Positions 9,401 through 20,247 are shown, counted from the first letter of the stretch. The stretch is 64,000 bases of DNA from Streptomyces sp. NBC_00654 (GCF_026341775.1 NZ_JAPEOB010000001.1:1550001-1614000); one strand, 5' to 3'. The notes: generated from the sequence alone by a model not told the origin. Program-made: numbers and translations.

Positions 9401-10432
9401 CTACTTCGCGCGGTCGAAGTCGATCGCGCTGTAGGCGCGCAGCTTCGACAGCCGGTGGGTCGAGTCGATCTTCCGGATCGTGCCCGACTTGGAACGCATG
9501 ACGATCGACTCGGTGGTCGCCGTCTCCGCGCGGTACCGCACACCGCGCATCAGTTCACCGTCGGTGATTCCGGTCGCCACGAAGAACACGTTGTCGCCGC
9601 TGACCAGGTCGTCGGTCGACAGCACCCGGTCCAGGTCGTGCCCGGCGTCCAGCGCACGCTGACGCTCGGCATCGTCCTTGGGCCAGAGCTTGCCCTGGAT
9701 GACGCCGCCGAGGCACTTTATGGCGCACGCCGAGATGATGCCCTCGGGTGTGCCGCCGATGCCCATCAGTAGGTCGACGCCGGTGCCCTCACGGGCCGCC
9801 ATGATCGAGCCCGCGACATCGCCGTCGGAGATGAACTTGATCCGGGCGCCCGTCTCCCGGATCTCCTTGACGATGCCCTCGTGGCGGGGGCGGTCGAGGA
9901 TGACGACGGTGACGTCCTCGGGCGTGGAGTTCTTGGCCCGTGCGACACGCCGGATGTTCACCGCCACGGGCGCGTTGATGTCGACGAAGTCCGCGGCCTC
10001 GGGGCCGGTGACCAGCTTGTCCATGTAGAAGACGGCGGACGGGTCGAACATGGCGCCGCGATCGGCGGCGGCCAGGACGGCGATCGCGTTCGGCATGCCC
10101 TTGGCGTTGAGCGTGGTCCCGTCGATCGGGTCGACGGCGATGTCGACCTCCGGGCCGGTGCCGTCGCCCACGCGCTCGCCGTTGAACAGCATGGGGGCTT
10201 CGTCCTTCTCGCCCTCACCGATGACGACGACGCCGTTCATCGAGACGGTGGAGACGAGGGTGCGCATGGCCTTCACAGCGGCGCCGTCGGCGCCGATCTT
10301 GTCGCCGCGGCCCACCCAGCGCCCGGCGGCCATGGCGGCGGCCTCGGTGACCCGGACCAGTTCAAGGGCCAGGTTGCGGTCGGGGGCCTCCGGGGAGACC
10401 TCCAGTTGGGACGGCAGATGATGCTCGGACAT
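9401..10432 (-). CDS. glpX: Class II fructose-1,6-bisphosphatase
   Basis: The 343-aa GlpX-type enzyme removes the 1-phosphate from fructose 1,6-bisphosphate in gluconeogenesis. Family motifs are the acidic metal site [10 protein letters not shown], the DPIDGTT motif, and GIGGTPEG with AIKCLGG near residues 225-245. The length is typical. The ATG follows an AAAGG ribosome site. It is divergent from the DUF4245 gene. As actinobacteria usually lack class I FBPase, this is probably the main gluconeogenic FBPase. Confidence 0.97.
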   Translation of the reverse strand: MSEHHLPSQLEVSPEAPDRNLALELVRVTEAAAMAAGRWVGRGDKIGADGAAVKAMRTLVSTVSMNGVVVIGEGEKDEAPMLFNGERVGDGTGPEVDIAVDPIDGTTLNAKGMPNAIAVLAAADRGAMFDPSAVFYMDKLVTGPEAADFVDINAPVAVNIRRVARAKNSTPEDVTVVILDRPRHEGIVKEIRETGARIKFISDGDVAGSIMAAREGTGVDLLMGIGGTPEGIISACAIKCLGGVIQGKLWPKDDAERQRALDAGHDLDRVLSTDDLVSGDNVFFVATGITDGELMRGVRYRAETATTESIVMRSKSGTIRKIDSTHRLSKLRAYSAIDFDRAK

Positions 10433-10599
10433 CGGAGCGCACCTTTCTGTACGACGACGACCGGAAAAGAGGGTGCTGTGACTCTATCGGTAGGTCGATA
10501 AAATGAGCAGAGCGGGTCACGTATGAGCGGCCGGTGCCGGGCCGGGTGCGAGTGGCCGTCCCCGCGGTCGGAGGGTCGGGGCCTCATGCCACCATGGAG

Positions 10600-11124
10600 C
10601 GCGTGGCGAGCAAGCGAGGCAAGCAGACGGTCCGGGACATGTTCCTGTCGATGATGGTGATCACCGCGGTCGCGGGGGGCATTTACGTCTTCATTCCGCA
10701 TGACGAGAAGGCCGATCCCATCGAGGCCGTCGACTTCCGGGTGGAACTCGCGACGGCCAGGCGCGCGGCACCGTATCCGGTGGCCGCCCCGGACGACCTG
10801 GGGAAGGGCTGGAAGTCGACCTCCGTCTCGTACGAGGGCGCGGCGGGCAACAACTGGCACCTCGGCTTCCTCGACCCGGACAGGAAGTACGTAGCGGTCG
10901 AGCAGTCCACCTCCCCGGCGAGGAAGTACGTCGCCCAGGTCACCCGGAACGCGAAGAACACCGGGCGCACCGAGGACGTGGCGGGCCGCACGTGGCAGCA
11001 CTGGGAGGGCCCGAAGTACGACGCCCTCGTGCTCCACGACAAGGGCTCGACCACCGTGGTCACGGGCTCGGCGCCCAAGGCGCGGCTGGTGGAAATGGCC
11101 GCCGCCCTGAAGACCACTCCCTGA
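10600..11124 (+). CDS. DUF4245 membrane-anchored protein
   Basis: The 174-aa protein has a short basic N-terminus (ASKRGKQTVRDM) and one membrane helix at about 14-31. An extracytoplasmic domain of about 140 residues contains GKGWKSTSVSYEG and the conserved WQHWEGPKYDALVL. This is the DUF4245 family, of unknown function. I chose GTG 10600 over the ATG three codons upstream because homologues, as I recall, start with this ASKRGKQTV segment. CACCAT lies 7 nt upstream of the GTG, a slightly imperfect leaderless promoter. Confidence 0.8.
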   Translation, partial: RVASKRGKQTVRDMFLSMMVITAVAGGIYVFIPHDEKADPIEAVDFRVELATARRAAPYPVAAPDDLGKGWKSTSVSYEGAAGNNWHLGFLDPDRKYVAVEQSTSPARKYVAQVTRNAKNTGRTEDVAGRTWQHWEGPKYDALVLHDKGSTTVVTGSAPKARLVEMAAALKTTP

Positions 11125-11143
11125 CGGGCGTCGGAGCGCACAC

Positions 11144-11185
11144 ACGAAAGCGCCCGGCCGGGAATGCCCGGCCGGGCGCTTTCGT
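11144..11185. terminator. Bidirectional terminator
   Basis: A perfect 19-bp stem (ACGAAAGCGCCCGGCCGGG and its complement) with an AATG loop lies between the convergent DUF4245 and nitroreductase genes. On the plus strand it ends in CTTTCGTTCG. Confidence 0.9.
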
Positions 11186-11256
11186 TCGGGATCTCCGCGG
11201 AGCGGCCGCGGATCCGGAGGGGTCCGGCGGTGCCGGACCCCGCGGGCCCGGACGGC

Positions 11257-11847
11257 TCAGACGGTCGTGACGACCTCGTCGTACGACAGGCGCGGCAGAC
11301 GCGGGAACCAGGCGTCCTCGCCCGGCTTGCCGATGTTGACGACCATCAGCGGGGTGTGGTCGTCGTCCAGGAACTCCTTCTGGATGCCCGCGGCGTCGCA
11401 GCCGGTCATCGGGCCGGCGGCCAGACCGGCGGCGCGGATGCCGATGATGAAGTACGCGGCCTGGAGCGCGGCGTTCAGCAGGGCGGCCGACTCGCGGACC
11501 GGGCGCTCGGAGAAGAACGCGTCCTTGGCCTGCGGGAAGTGCGGCAGCAGCGCCGGGATCTCCTCGTGGAACTCGTTGTCGGCGGCGAGGATCGCGACGA
11601 GCGGGGCGGTCGAGGTCTTCGCCTGGTTGCCCTCGGCCATGTGCTTCACGAGGCGCTCGCGGCCCTCGGCGGAGCGGACCAGGACGACGCGCAGCGGCGA
11701 CTGGTTGAAGGCGGTGGGGCCGAACTTGACCAGATCGTAGATCGCCTGGACCTGCTCATCGGTCACCGGCTCGTCGGTGAACGTGTTGGCGGTACGGGCC
11801 TCGCGGAAGAGGAGGTCCTGGGCGGCGGGGTCAAGAGCGAGGGACAT
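11257..11847 (-). CDS. Nitroreductase-family protein (RutE/HadB-like)
   Basis: The 196-aa flavoprotein resembles the malonic semialdehyde reductase RutE/HadB branch of nitroreductases. Visible family features are the N-terminal FREARTANTFTDEPV, the FMN-contact segment FGPTAFNQSPLRVV, and the GPMTGCDAAGI loop, followed by KPGEDAWFPRLPRL. The ATG at 11847 follows GGAAGG at a slightly long distance. The physiological substrate is unknown. A HrdB-like promoter lies upstream. Confidence 0.88.
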   Translation of the reverse strand: MSLALDPAAQDLLFREARTANTFTDEPVTDEQVQAIYDLVKFGPTAFNQSPLRVVLVRSAEGRERLVKHMAEGNQAKTSTAPLVAILAADNEFHEEIPALLPHFPQAKDAFFSERPVRESAALLNAALQAAYFIIGIRAAGLAAGPMTGCDAAGIQKEFLDDDHTPLMVVNIGKPGEDAWFPRLPRLSYDEVVTTV

Positions 11848-11896
11848 CTTGCGGATTACCTTCCGGACGAACAAGGGGGGATCAAGCGACGACGTC

Positions 11897-11926
11897 ACCG
11901 TAGCCGAGAAGTAGGTTAACTTTCAA
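11897..11926 (-). promoter_or_regulatory. HrdB-type promoter of the nitroreductase gene
   Basis: On the minus strand, TTGAAA (-35) and TACGGT (-10) are separated by 18 bp, about 50 bp before the ATG. The -35 box lies inside an A+T-rich stretch with two AGTT repeats, unlike the surrounding DNA, which may bind a regulator. Confidence 0.6.
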
Positions 11927-11979
11927 CTAAACCTGTTCCCGAGTGATCCACTCCACAGCACGAATGACCCACTCGACAG

Positions 11980-12064
11980 CACGGGAGGCCGCACACGGGG
12001 CCTACACGGGAGGCCGCATACGGGGCCGCACACGGGGTCGGCACGGGAGGCCGCACACGGGGCC
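11980..12064. repeat. Three copies of a 23-bp intergenic repeat
   Basis: CACGGGAGGCCGCAYACGGG plus GCC occurs at 11980-12002, 12005-12027 and 12042-12064, with one variable base. It lies downstream of xseB. Two copies of a shorter repeat (CCACTC then ACAGCACG) precede it at 11948-11981. Confidence 0.8.
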
Positions 12065-12133
12065 GCCCCACGCTTCCTCCGCGCCCGCCGGGCCGCCGTT
12101 CCCCACCAGGCCGCCCGCCATCCGCCGTACGGC

Positions 12134-12388
12134 TCAGCCGTCGGCGCCCGGGGCCCGGGCGGGCTCCTCCGGGTGGGCCAGAGCCGCGTCCAGCCGGGCG
12201 CGGGCGCCCTCCAGCCAGTGCCGGCAGACCCTGGCCAGCTCCTCGCCCCGCTCCCACAGGGCCAGCGACTCCTCCAGCGTCGTGCCGCCCGCCTCCAGGC
12301 GCCGCACGACCTCGATCAGCTCGTCCCGCGCCTGCTCGTACCCGAGCGTGCCTGTCGCGGCGGCCGTCGCCGTCCCGTCGTCCGTCAT
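12134..12388 (-). CDS. xseB: Exodeoxyribonuclease VII small subunit
   Basis: The 84-aa protein shows the XseB signature: GYEQARDELIEVVRRLEAGG, then LEESLALWERGEELARVC and LEGARARLD. XseB binds XseA to form exonuclease VII, which degrades single-stranded DNA. The ATG at 12388 has no ribosome site; TAGGGT lies exactly 7 nt upstream, suggesting a leaderless transcript starting in the 43-bp gap after xseA. Length is normal. Confidence 0.93.
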   Translation of the reverse strand: MTDDGTATAAATGTLGYEQARDELIEVVRRLEAGGTTLEESLALWERGEELARVCRHWLEGARARLDAALAHPEEPARAPGADG

Positions 12389-12395
12389 GTGATCC

Positions 12396-12401
12396 ACCCT
12401 A
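12396..12401 (-). promoter_or_regulatory. -10 element, leaderless promoter of xseB
   Basis: TAGGGT, then a 7-nt spacer, then ATG on the minus strand. This could give xseB its own transcript in addition to read-through from xseA. Confidence 0.55.
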
Positions 12402-12431
12402 TTCGTGAGCTGGGAAAACAACGTGAGGGGC

Positions 12432-13643
12432 TCACCCCTCCACCCGTACGGTGAACTCGCCCTCCGACACCCGCGCCCGCAGCGGTTCGCCGGGCGCCCC
12501 GGCGTCGGCGGGGGAGCGCACCACATGCCCGTCCGGCCGTTGGAGCACGGCATAACCCCGCTCCAGTGTCGCGGCGGGCGACAGCGAGACCACCCGGGCC
12601 CGGGTGTGCGCGAGCTCCGAATCGGCGCGGTCCAGCAGATGACCGAGCACCCGGCGGCTCCGCCCGACGAGCGCGTCCACCTCCGCGGCCCGCTCGTCCA
12701 CCAGCCGGTGGGGACGCTCCATCGACGGGCGGCCCAGCGCATGGGCCAGCCCCCGCTCCTCCCGGTCCAGGACACCCCGTACGGTGCGCAGCGCCCGGTC
12801 CCGCAACTGCCGCACCCGGTCCAGCTCCTCACCCACGTCCGGGACGACCTTCTTCGCGGCGTCCGTGGGCGTCGACGCCCTCAGATCCGCCACCAGGTCC
12901 AGCAGCGGGGAGTCCGGCTCGTGCCCGATCGCGGACACCACCGGCGTACGGCACGCGGCCACCGCCCGGATCAGCTGCTCGTCGGAGAACGGCAGCAGGT
13001 CCTCCACGCTGCCGCCGCCGCGGGCGACGACGATCACGTCGACCTCGTCCAGGGCGTCCAGCTCCTCGACCGCCTCGACCACCTGATTCACCGCGTGCAC
13101 GCCCTGCACCGCGGTGTTGCGCACCTCGAACCGCACCGCGGGCCAGCGGCGGCGGGCGTTCTCCAGGACATCGCGCTCGGCCGCGGAGGCCCGCCCGCAG
13201 ACCAGACCGATCAACTGCGGCAGGAACGGCAGCGGCTTCTTGCGGTCCAGCGCGAAGAGCCCCTCCGCGGCGAGCGACTTCTTCAGCTGCTCCAGCCGGA
13301 CCAGCAGTTCCCCGATGCCGACCGGCCGTATCTCCGTCGCCCGGAGGGAGAGCTGCCCCCGGGGCGCGTACCACTCCGGCTTGGCGAGAACGACGACCCG
13401 CGCACCCTCCGTCACCACATCGGCGATGCGGTCGAAGACCTGCCGGTAGCAGGTCACGCTCACGGAGATGTCGTGCGACGGATCGCGCAGGGTCAGGAAG
13501 ACGACCCCGGCACCGGGCCGCCGCGACAGCTGGGTGATCTGCCCCTCGACCCAGATCGCACCGAGCCGGTCGATCCACCCCCCGATGAGCCGGGACACCT
13601 CGCCGACGGGCAGCGGTGCTTCCGCGGACGTATTGAGAGCCAT
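12432..13643 (-). CDS. xseA: Exodeoxyribonuclease VII large subunit
   Basis: The 403-aa catalytic subunit has the N-terminal OB fold ([27 protein letters not shown]) and the C-terminal catalytic region with [29 protein letters not shown] and [15 protein letters not shown]. It works with XseB in single-stranded DNA degradation and repair. The ATG at 13643 has no ribosome site but follows TACGCT by 7 nt, indicating a leaderless mRNA. The frame stays open far upstream, but the OB fold begins right after this ATG. Confidence 0.95.
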   Translation of the reverse strand: MALNTSAEAPLPVGEVSRLIGGWIDRLGAIWVEGQITQLSRRPGAGVVFLTLRDPSHDISVSVTCYRQVFDRIADVVTEGARVVVLAKPEWYAPRGQLSLRATEIRPVGIGELLVRLEQLKKSLAAEGLFALDRKKPLPFLPQLIGLVCGRASAAERDVLENARRRWPAVRFEVRNTAVQGVHAVNQVVEAVEELDALDEVDVIVVARGGGSVEDLLPFSDEQLIRAVAACRTPVVSAIGHEPDSPLLDLVADLRASTPTDAAKKVVPDVGEELDRVRQLRDRALRTVRGVLDREERGLAHALGRPSMERPHRLVDERAAEVDALVGRSRRVLGHLLDRADSELAHTRARVVSLSPAATLERGYAVLQRPDGHVVRSPADAGAPGEPLRARVSEGEFTVRVEG

Positions 13644-13650
13644 GCGAAGG

Positions 13651-13656
13651 AGCGTA
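13651..13656 (-). promoter_or_regulatory. -10 element, leaderless promoter of xseA
   Basis: TACGCT, a 7-nt spacer and ATG on the minus strand, with no ribosome-binding site. Confidence 0.6.
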
Positions 13657-13710
13657 TCGGCAGGCGCCGACAGGAAGGGGCGGACAGGCACTCGGGCCCG
13701 CTCACGCCCC

Positions 13711-13794
13711 ACCGCTCCCACGGCCTCCACCACCCCGCACCGCTCCCACGGCCTCCACCACCCCGCACCGCTCCCACGGCTCCCACCACCCCGC
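13711..13794. repeat. 28-bp tandem repeat, three units
   Basis: Units 13711-13738 and 13739-13766 are identical (ACCGCTCCCACGG, then CCTCCACCACCCCGC). Unit 13767-13794 differs slightly and a degenerate fourth unit follows. The array fills the gap between the APC permease stop and xseA. Confidence 0.85.
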
Positions 13795-13846
13795 ACCGCT
13801 CCCACCACCCCCACCGCTCCCTCGGCTCCCTCCGCTTCCCCCTGCC

Positions 13847-15235
13847 TCAGCTCCCGCCGCTCCCACCGGGGCTCCCCGCACCCACGCCGGCCCCGGGGCG
13901 CCGCCCCCACTGCACCGCGAGCACCACCAGCCCCACCGCCAGCCAGCACAGCCCGACCACCTGGGCGCTCGCCGTCGCCTCCACGATCACCGCGATCAGC
14001 ACCGCGGCACCCACCACGGGGATGACCACATGGCGCCACCAGCTCGGCGGCCCCTCCATCCGGCGTACGGCGAACCAGCCGACCACCGACGCGTGCAGCA
14101 GCACGAACGCCGTCAGCGCGCCCACGTCGACGACCGACACCAGATGGTCCAGCCCGTCGTCGCGCCGGGCCGCCCACACCGCCGCCACCAGCGTCACGAT
14201 GGCCGCGCCCAGGATCGCGACCCGCGGTACGCCGGACTTCGGGTCGACCTTCGCCAGGAACGGCGGCAGCCGCCGCTCGCGCGCCATCGCGAACACCAGC
14301 CGCCCGGCCGCCGCCTGCCCCGCCAGCGCGGCGAACGCCGCACCGATCGCCTTGCTGACGGCCACCAGATCGTGCAGCCAGGTCCCCACCGAGGCGTCGA
14401 CCGCGTCGTAGAACGCGGACCCCTGCTTCGCCGGATCGGCCGCCAGCTCCGCCGAGCTGACCGGTTCCAGCAGCGCGGCCAGATAGGACTGGGCGATGAA
14501 CAGCACGCCCGCGAGCACCAGGCAGAACAGCACCGCCCGCGCCACCTTCGCCGAACCGCCGGTCACCTCCTCGGCGAACGAGGCGATGGCGTCGAAGCCC
14601 AGATACGAGAGCACGGCGACCGACACCGCCCCCAGCACCGCCGTCATCGAGAACCCGGAATCGCCGGTGAGCGGCGACAGCCAGCCGCGCTGCGCGCCGT
14701 CGCGTACGAGCACCACCACCGCCGACACCACGAACACCAGCAGCACCGCGATCTCCATGGCCAGCACGGCGAAGCCGACCCGGGCCGCGGCCCGTACCCC
14801 CCACAGGTTGAGCAGTGTGGTCAGCACGACCGCGATGGCCGTCCACACCCAGCGCGACACCTCGGGGACCAGCGCGTTCATCGCGATCCCGGAGAAGAGA
14901 TAGGCGACCGCGGGGATCAGCAGATAGTCGAGCATCGCCATCCACCCGGCGATGAATCCCGGCCCCTCCCCGAGCCCCTTGCGGGCATACGCGAACACCG
15001 AACCCGCCAGTGGGGCGACCCGCACCATCTGGGCGTAGCTGAAGGCGGTGAACGCCATGACGACGGTCGCCGCGATGTAGACGAGCGCGACCGCGCCGTC
15101 GGACTTCGCGTCGAGCGTCCCGAACACGCCGACCGGCGCCATCGGAGCGATGAACAGCAGCCCGTAGACCACCAGATCCCGGAAGCCGAGCGTGCGCCGC
15201 AAGGTGGCCCGCTCCGTGCTGCTGCTTCCCGACAT
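13847..15235 (-). CDS. APC-family amino acid permease
   Basis: The 462-aa membrane protein has about 12 hydrophobic segments and the APC signature near the N-terminus ([19 protein letters not shown]). It also has [19 protein letters not shown] and the helix-6 region [15 protein letters not shown]. It probably imports an amino acid or polyamine by proton symport; the substrate cannot be read. The ATG at 15235 follows GGAGGT closely. It lies upstream of xseA with an intervening repeat array and is divergent from ispH. Confidence 0.9.
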   Translation of the reverse strand: MSGSSSTERATLRRTLGFRDLVVYGLLFIAPMAPVGVFGTLDAKSDGAVALVYIAATVVMAFTAFSYAQMVRVAPLAGSVFAYARKGLGEGPGFIAGWMAMLDYLLIPAVAYLFSGIAMNALVPEVSRWVWTAIAVVLTTLLNLWGVRAAARVGFAVLAMEIAVLLVFVVSAVVVLVRDGAQRGWLSPLTGDSGFSMTAVLGAVSVAVLSYLGFDAIASFAEEVTGGSAKVARAVLFCLVLAGVLFIAQSYLAALLEPVSSAELAADPAKQGSAFYDAVDASVGTWLHDLVAVSKAIGAAFAALAGQAAAGRLVFAMARERRLPPFLAKVDPKSGVPRVAILGAAIVTLVAAVWAARRDDGLDHLVSVVDVGALTAFVLLHASVVGWFAVRRMEGPPSWWRHVVIPVVGAAVLIAVIVEATASAQVVGLCWLAVGLVVLAVQWGRRPGAGVGAGSPGGSGGS

Positions 15236-15318
15236 CCGACCTCCATCGCCGTCCGTGCACACCCACGTCGCCAACAGTCTCCCGACCCGGCCGGACCGGC
15301 GCCTGTTCGGTACGGCCT

Positions 15319-15324
15319 TACGAT
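15319..15324 (+). promoter_or_regulatory. -10 element, leaderless promoter of ispH
   Basis: TACGAT, a 7-nt spacer and ATG at 15332, with no ribosome-binding site. Confidence 0.6.
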
Positions 15325-15331
15325 GGGACGC

Positions 15332-16312
15332 ATGACTGCAACTCCTGCCCGCCGTGTCCTGCTCGCCGCTCCCCGTGGCTACTGCGCGGGCGTGGACCGT
15401 GCCGTGATCGCCGTGGAGAAGGCCCTGGAGCAGTACGGGGCCCCGATCTACGTGCGCCACGAGATCGTGCACAACAAGTACGTCGTGCAGACCCTGGAGA
15501 AGAAGGGCGCGATCTTCGTCGACGTCACCGCGGAGGTCCCCGAGGGCTCCATCGTGATGTTCTCCGCGCACGGTGTCGCGCCGGCCGTCCACGCCGAGGC
15601 CGCCGAGCGCAGGCTCGCCACGATCGACGCCACGTGCCCGCTGGTCACCAAGGTCCACAAGGAGGCCGTCCGGTACGCCAAGGAGGACTACGACATCCTC
15701 CTGATCGGACACGAGGGCCACGAGGAAGTCATCGGCACGAGCGGCGAGGCCCCGGACCACATCACACTGGTCGACGGCCCCGAGGACGTGGCGAACGTGA
15801 AGGTCCGCGACGAGTCGAAGGTCGTCTGGCTCTCGCAGACCACGCTCTCGGTCGACGAGACGATGGAGACGGTCGACGCCCTCAGGGGCAAGTTCCCGAA
15901 CCTTCTCTCGCCGCCCAGCGACGACATCTGCTACGCCACGCAGAACCGTCAGATCGCGGTGAAGAAGCTGGCCCAGGACGCCGAACTGGTCATCGTCGTC
16001 GGCTCCAAGAACTCCTCGAACTCCATCCGCATGGTCGAGGTCGCCCTCGACGCGGGCGCCCCGGCCGCCCACCTGGTCGACTTCGCGAGCGAGATCGACG
16101 AGGCCTGGCTGGAGGGCGTGACCACGGTCGGCCTCACCTCCGGCGCCTCCGTCCCCGACGTACTGGTGGACGGCGTGCTGGAATGGCTGGCCGAGCGCGG
16201 CTACGCCGATGTCGAGACGGTGAAGACGGCCGACGAGTCGATCACCTTCTCGCTGCCCAAGGAACTGCGCCGCGACCTGCGCGCCGAGGCGGCAGCCCTT
16301 TCCGCCGAGTAG
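15332..16312 (+). CDS. ispH: 4-hydroxy-3-methylbut-2-enyl diphosphate reductase
   Basis: The 326-aa iron-sulfur enzyme makes IPP and DMAPP in the last step of the MEP isoprenoid pathway. The three cluster cysteines are Cys18 ([10 protein letters not shown]), Cys102 (DATCPLV) and Cys200 ([11 protein letters not shown]). The substrate loop [14 protein letters not shown] is present. An ATG three codons earlier would lie inside the TACGAT promoter element, so ATG 15332 is preferred. The mRNA is probably leaderless. Confidence 0.97.
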   Translation: MTATPARRVLLAAPRGYCAGVDRAVIAVEKALEQYGAPIYVRHEIVHNKYVVQTLEKKGAIFVDVTAEVPEGSIVMFSAHGVAPAVHAEAAERRLATIDATCPLVTKVHKEAVRYAKEDYDILLIGHEGHEEVIGTSGEAPDHITLVDGPEDVANVKVRDESKVVWLSQTTLSVDETMETVDALRGKFPNLLSPPSDDICYATQNRQIAVKKLAQDAELVIVVGSKNSSNSIRMVEVALDAGAPAAHLVDFASEIDEAWLEGVTTVGLTSGASVPDVLVDGVLEWLAERGYADVETVKTADESITFSLPKELRRDLRAEAAALSAE

Positions 16313-16337
16313 GCGGGCGCGGCGTCCGGCCTGCCCG

Positions 16338-16343
16338 TACGGT
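16338..16343 (+). promoter_or_regulatory. -10 element, leaderless promoter of ppgK
   Basis: TACGGT, a 7-nt spacer and ATG at 16351, with no ribosome-binding site. It lies in the 38-bp gap after ispH. Confidence 0.6.
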
Positions 16344-16350
16344 GGATTCC

Positions 16351-17091
16351 ATGCAGATCTTCGGCGTGGACATCGGCGGATCCGGGATCAAGGGCGCTCC
16401 CGTGGACCTGGACCGCGGAGACCTGGCGCAGGAGCGCCACAAAGTACTGACACCGCAGCCGGCCACGCCCAAGGGCGTGGCCGACTGCGTGGCCGAGGTC
16501 GTCGGCCACTTCGGCTGGTCCGGCCCGATCGGCGTCACGTTCCCCGGGGTCGTCACGGACGGCGTCACCCGCACCGCGGCCAATGTCGACAAGGGCTGGA
16601 TCGGCACGGACGCACGCACCCTGCTGGGCGACCGGATCGGGCAGCCCGTCACGATCCTCAACGACGCCGACGCGGCGGGAGTCGCCGAGATGACCTTCGG
16701 CGCGGGACGGGGACGCAAAGGCACGGTCATCATGCTGACCTTCGGTACGGGCATCGGCAGCGCGGTCTTCACGGACGGCCGCCTCGTCCCCAACACCGAG
16801 CTCGGCCACCTGGAGCTGCACGGCCACGACGCGGAGAAGCACGCGTCCACGAAGGCCAAGGAGGACGAGGACCTCAGCTGGCACCACTGGGCGCACCGGG
16901 TACAGAAGTATCTGGCACACGTGGAGATGCTGTTCTCGCCCGAGCTGTTCATCATCGGCGGCGGTGTCAGCCGCAAGGCGGACAAGTTCCTGCCGCTGAT
17001 CGAAAACGTACGGGCCGAGATCGTCCCGGCGGAGCTGCAGAACAACGCGGGGATCGTGGGCGCGGCGATGGCGGCGGCGGCGGAGAAGTAG
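16351..17091 (+). CDS. ppgK: Polyphosphate glucokinase (ROK family)
   Basis: The 246-aa ROK kinase phosphorylates glucose using polyphosphate and usually also ATP. The N-terminal phosphate loop is [13 protein letters not shown], the catalytic region is ILNDADAAG, and [11 protein letters not shown] plus ELGHLEL follow. The Asp/Glu/Lys/His-rich segment [19 protein letters not shown] is typical of the polyphosphate type. IIGGGVSRK lies near the C-terminus. It follows ispH closely but has its own leaderless promoter. Confidence 0.95.
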   Translation: MQIFGVDIGGSGIKGAPVDLDRGDLAQERHKVLTPQPATPKGVADCVAEVVGHFGWSGPIGVTFPGVVTDGVTRTAANVDKGWIGTDARTLLGDRIGQPVTILNDADAAGVAEMTFGAGRGRKGTVIMLTFGTGIGSAVFTDGRLVPNTELGHLELHGHDAEKHASTKAKEDEDLSWHHWAHRVQKYLAHVEMLFSPELFIIGGGVSRKADKFLPLIENVRAEIVPAELQNNAGIVGAAMAAAAEK

Positions 17092-17148
17092 TCCCCGCCG
17101 CGGGCCGCAGGGTCCCGCGGCCGTCGGCCCGCGGTCCCGCCCGCGGGG

Positions 17149-17796
17149 CTACGGGCGCTGGGGGCGGCGCGCGGCGCCCGCCACGGACTGTCCGGTACGG
17201 GCGGCGGTCTGGGCCGACTGAGCGGCGCGGACCGGCTGGACCGCCGGGACCGGATGCCGCCGCTTGGCCCGCATGTGCCGGACCTTGCGTACGGTGGCGA
17301 TGAGCCCGGCGACGAGAGTGCCGCCGTACAGCCAGCCGGCGTGCACGGCGAGCGCGGTGACGACGGCCATCGTCTGACCGCCCAGGCCTCCGGTGCCCCC
17401 GGAGACCGGGATGACACCGACGGCGAAGGCGATCGGCACGCTGATCGGCGCGGTGACGAGGTCGGCGGGGCGCACCCAGAGTGCGGTGAGCGCGCTCACC
17501 GGCAGGAACAGCAGCCCGTAGACAATCTCCGAGCTGTCGAACAGCAGCCGGTCGAGGCAGGCCAGGACGAACATGGTGACGGCGGCGAAGAGCCCCGCCC
17601 CGATGCCGGTCAGCCGGGGGTTGGGGAACCTGCGCAGTGCCGCCACCGCGGGCGGCAGCGAGCGGGTCCGGGCTCCCGGCGTACCCATCACCCGATAGAC
17701 GGCGGCACTCTCGCCGAGTGCGCCCTGCGGGGACGGGGCCGGCGGGGCCTGCTGAGGCTGCCTGCGCTGCGGGGGTCGTGTCCTGTGCTGCTCCAC
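17149..17796 (-). CDS. DUF6542-like membrane protein
   Basis: The 215-aa protein has a Pro/Gln/Arg-rich cytoplasmic N-terminus and four hydrophobic segments ([48 protein letters not shown] and [15 protein letters not shown]). A basic tail follows ([12 protein letters not shown]). It resembles the short DUF6542 actinobacterial membrane proteins of unknown role. The GTG at 17796 follows TACGTT by 6 nt, so the mRNA is probably leaderless. It is convergent with ppgK and divergent from ychF. Confidence 0.75.
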   Translation of the reverse strand: MEQHRTRPPQRRQPQQAPPAPSPQGALGESAAVYRVMGTPGARTRSLPPAVAALRRFPNPRLTGIGAGLFAAVTMFVLACLDRLLFDSSEIVYGLLFLPVSALTALWVRPADLVTAPISVPIAFAVGVIPVSGGTGGLGGQTMAVVTALAVHAGWLYGGTLVAGLIATVRKVRHMRAKRRHPVPAVQPVRAAQSAQTAARTGQSVAGAARRPQRP

Positions 17797-17802
17797 CTGC
17801 AC

Positions 17803-17808
17803 AACGTA
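17803..17808 (-). promoter_or_regulatory. -10 element, leaderless promoter
   Basis: TACGTT, a 6-nt spacer and GTG on the minus strand, upstream of the DUF6542-like gene. Confidence 0.45.
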
Positions 17809-18074
17809 GGTCGCGAGGCGTGAGGAATCAGGCGTTGGACACGCGCTTTGGCCGACCTTGGGGTTGAGTTCGATGTCACACGGCCGAATACCGACCTGTT
17901 CGGCCCTGCCTGGCGACCGGGCGGGGACCTCCGGCAGGCCTCCGGCGGACCTCGGGCGGACCCGTGCCGGGCCGCCCGCCGCCGCCCGTAAACTGGAGAA
18001 TCGGTCCACTCCGAGGCCTGGCCCGAACAGCACGACTACCCCTCCTCACCTCCTCACTCCAGGAAGTCGCCAAA

Positions 18075-19156
<1,082 letters not shown>

Positions 19157-19163
<7 letters not shown>

Positions 19164-19345
19164 TCGTGTGCACTGCACGTGACTTGATTGGTCAAGCGTG
19201 CAGGTGGGAAGGGGTCGGACTCCGTCGGGTCCGACCCCTTTGGCGTCACCATGCTGGATGGGCGCTGGATGTTCTGACGTATGGGCAGCGGTTGATCAGG
19301 TGTCGTAAACGGTGGACCGACGTACCACGTGAACGACCCCCAGAC
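19157..19345. repeat. Island repeat S1: core, hairpin, GCTGGAT pair, relE 3' relic
   Basis: From left to right this holds the ychF stop, a core that matches 21163-21220 at 39 of 58 positions without gaps, the hairpin, two GCTGGAT units 11 bp apart (19251 and 19262), and TCAGGTGTCGTA at about 19297. The last is the complement of the RelE C-terminus (YDT-stop), and similarity to the relE gene continues for about 65 bp. The same order appears at 20354-20530, where relE is intact. Confidence 0.65.
19209..19240 (+). terminator. Terminator of ychF (first hairpin of the island repeat)
   Basis: A 12-bp stem (AAGGGGTCGGAC and its complement) is followed by TTT. The sequence just before it (GTGCAGGTGGGAAGGGG) recurs at 20367 and 21204. 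Confidence 0.85.
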
Positions 19346-19735
19346 CGCCAGTTGCTCAGGAGATGGTCGTGGCGAGGGCCGCCGTGGAGGCGATTTGTCG
19401 GGGTCGGCCTCGCCCCAGCGGCGGGCGAGCCGCACCAGCTCCGGTCCCGACCAGGTGCGCGGTTCCACCCGGGTCTTCGCCTGGGCGAGCAGCAGCGGTC
19501 GTCCCCGCGCGTCCCTCACCTCGAAGTCGATGGCCTCGTCGGCGCCCTCCACCCGGAAGGTCTCTGCCTCCGGATACTGGTCCGGAGTGCGGATCAGCTG
19601 GAGAATGGCGCACGCTGTCTGGAACCCCATGCCCCGTGCCGTGTCGACTCCACCCATGTGGTGCATCCCCCTTGGCCTCGGCTCGCCCTCCAGCATGCAG
19701 GGCGCCACTGACAGCCCCCTGTCGCGAGCCATCAA
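19298..19735 (-). pseudogene. Truncated nuclease-like N-terminal domain of a conflict protein
   Basis: The open frame gives GFQTACAILQLI, then RVEGADEAIDFEVRDARG and LLLAQAKTR, followed by a Trp/Arg-rich helix. The EGADEAIDFEV to QAKT spacing resembles the Glu/Asp...Gln-x-Lys core of PD-(D/E)XK-type domains found at the front of large actinobacterial defence proteins (DUF4297/Cap4-like). After about residue 110 the reading passes into Pro/Arg-rich sequence and then the relE relic, so the large C-terminal part is missing. The start codon is uncertain. The family assignment is from memory and only moderate. Confidence 0.45.
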
Positions 19736-19826
19736 ATGCGCGCTATAGCTGATGACTTGTTGTATGCGACTTTAGGGTCACAACAGCACCAGAAGTCACG
19801 AGATCGTTCCGCGTCTTCCAGGGGGA

Positions 19827-20247
19827 ATGGGCGGACCCGCAGATCGTCGCAGTAGCCGGTGCGGCTGGCACTGCCATCGTTTCGGCAATGGCTACGGATG
19901 CCTGGCACCGTGCGAGGGACAGCGTCGTAGCGCTCTGGCAACGGTTCCGACCCGAGTCCGCCGACGCGGTCCATGTGGATTTCGAAGGGAACCGGAGGGT
20001 CCTCGTCGATTCTCTGCCAGCGGGTGACGAACACAAACGCGCCGCACTGATCGCCGCATGGAACGGGTACTTTCTCGGGTTACTCGTCGCACAGCCGAAC
20101 GCTCTTGACGCCCTCAGGCACCTCAGCACGGTCCTCACACAAGAGAACACCAGCGGTCCCCCTTCCTCCCTGAAGATGACAGCCCATGCGAGCGGCAAAG
20201 CACAGGTGTTCCAGGCCGGGCGTGACCAGAAGATCACCCAGTCGTGA
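19827..20247 (+). pseudogene. Small protein ending in a QAGRDQ motif; possible start-codon frameshift
   Basis: The frame ending at 20247 is open from 19756 but has no start codon before ATG 19888. Upstream in that frame it reads ADPQIVAVAGAAGTAIVSAMATDAW, which looks like a genuine N-terminus. An ATG at 19827 is followed by one extra G before GCG GAC CCG; removing it would give a 139-aa protein beginning MADPQ. So this is either a one-base frameshift or a 119-aa protein from 19888. The chain is helical (WHRARDSVVALWQRF) and ends ASGKAQVFQAGRDQKITQS. I recall such short proteins preceding NTPase conflict genes in Streptomyces; the function is unknown. Confidence 0.5.
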
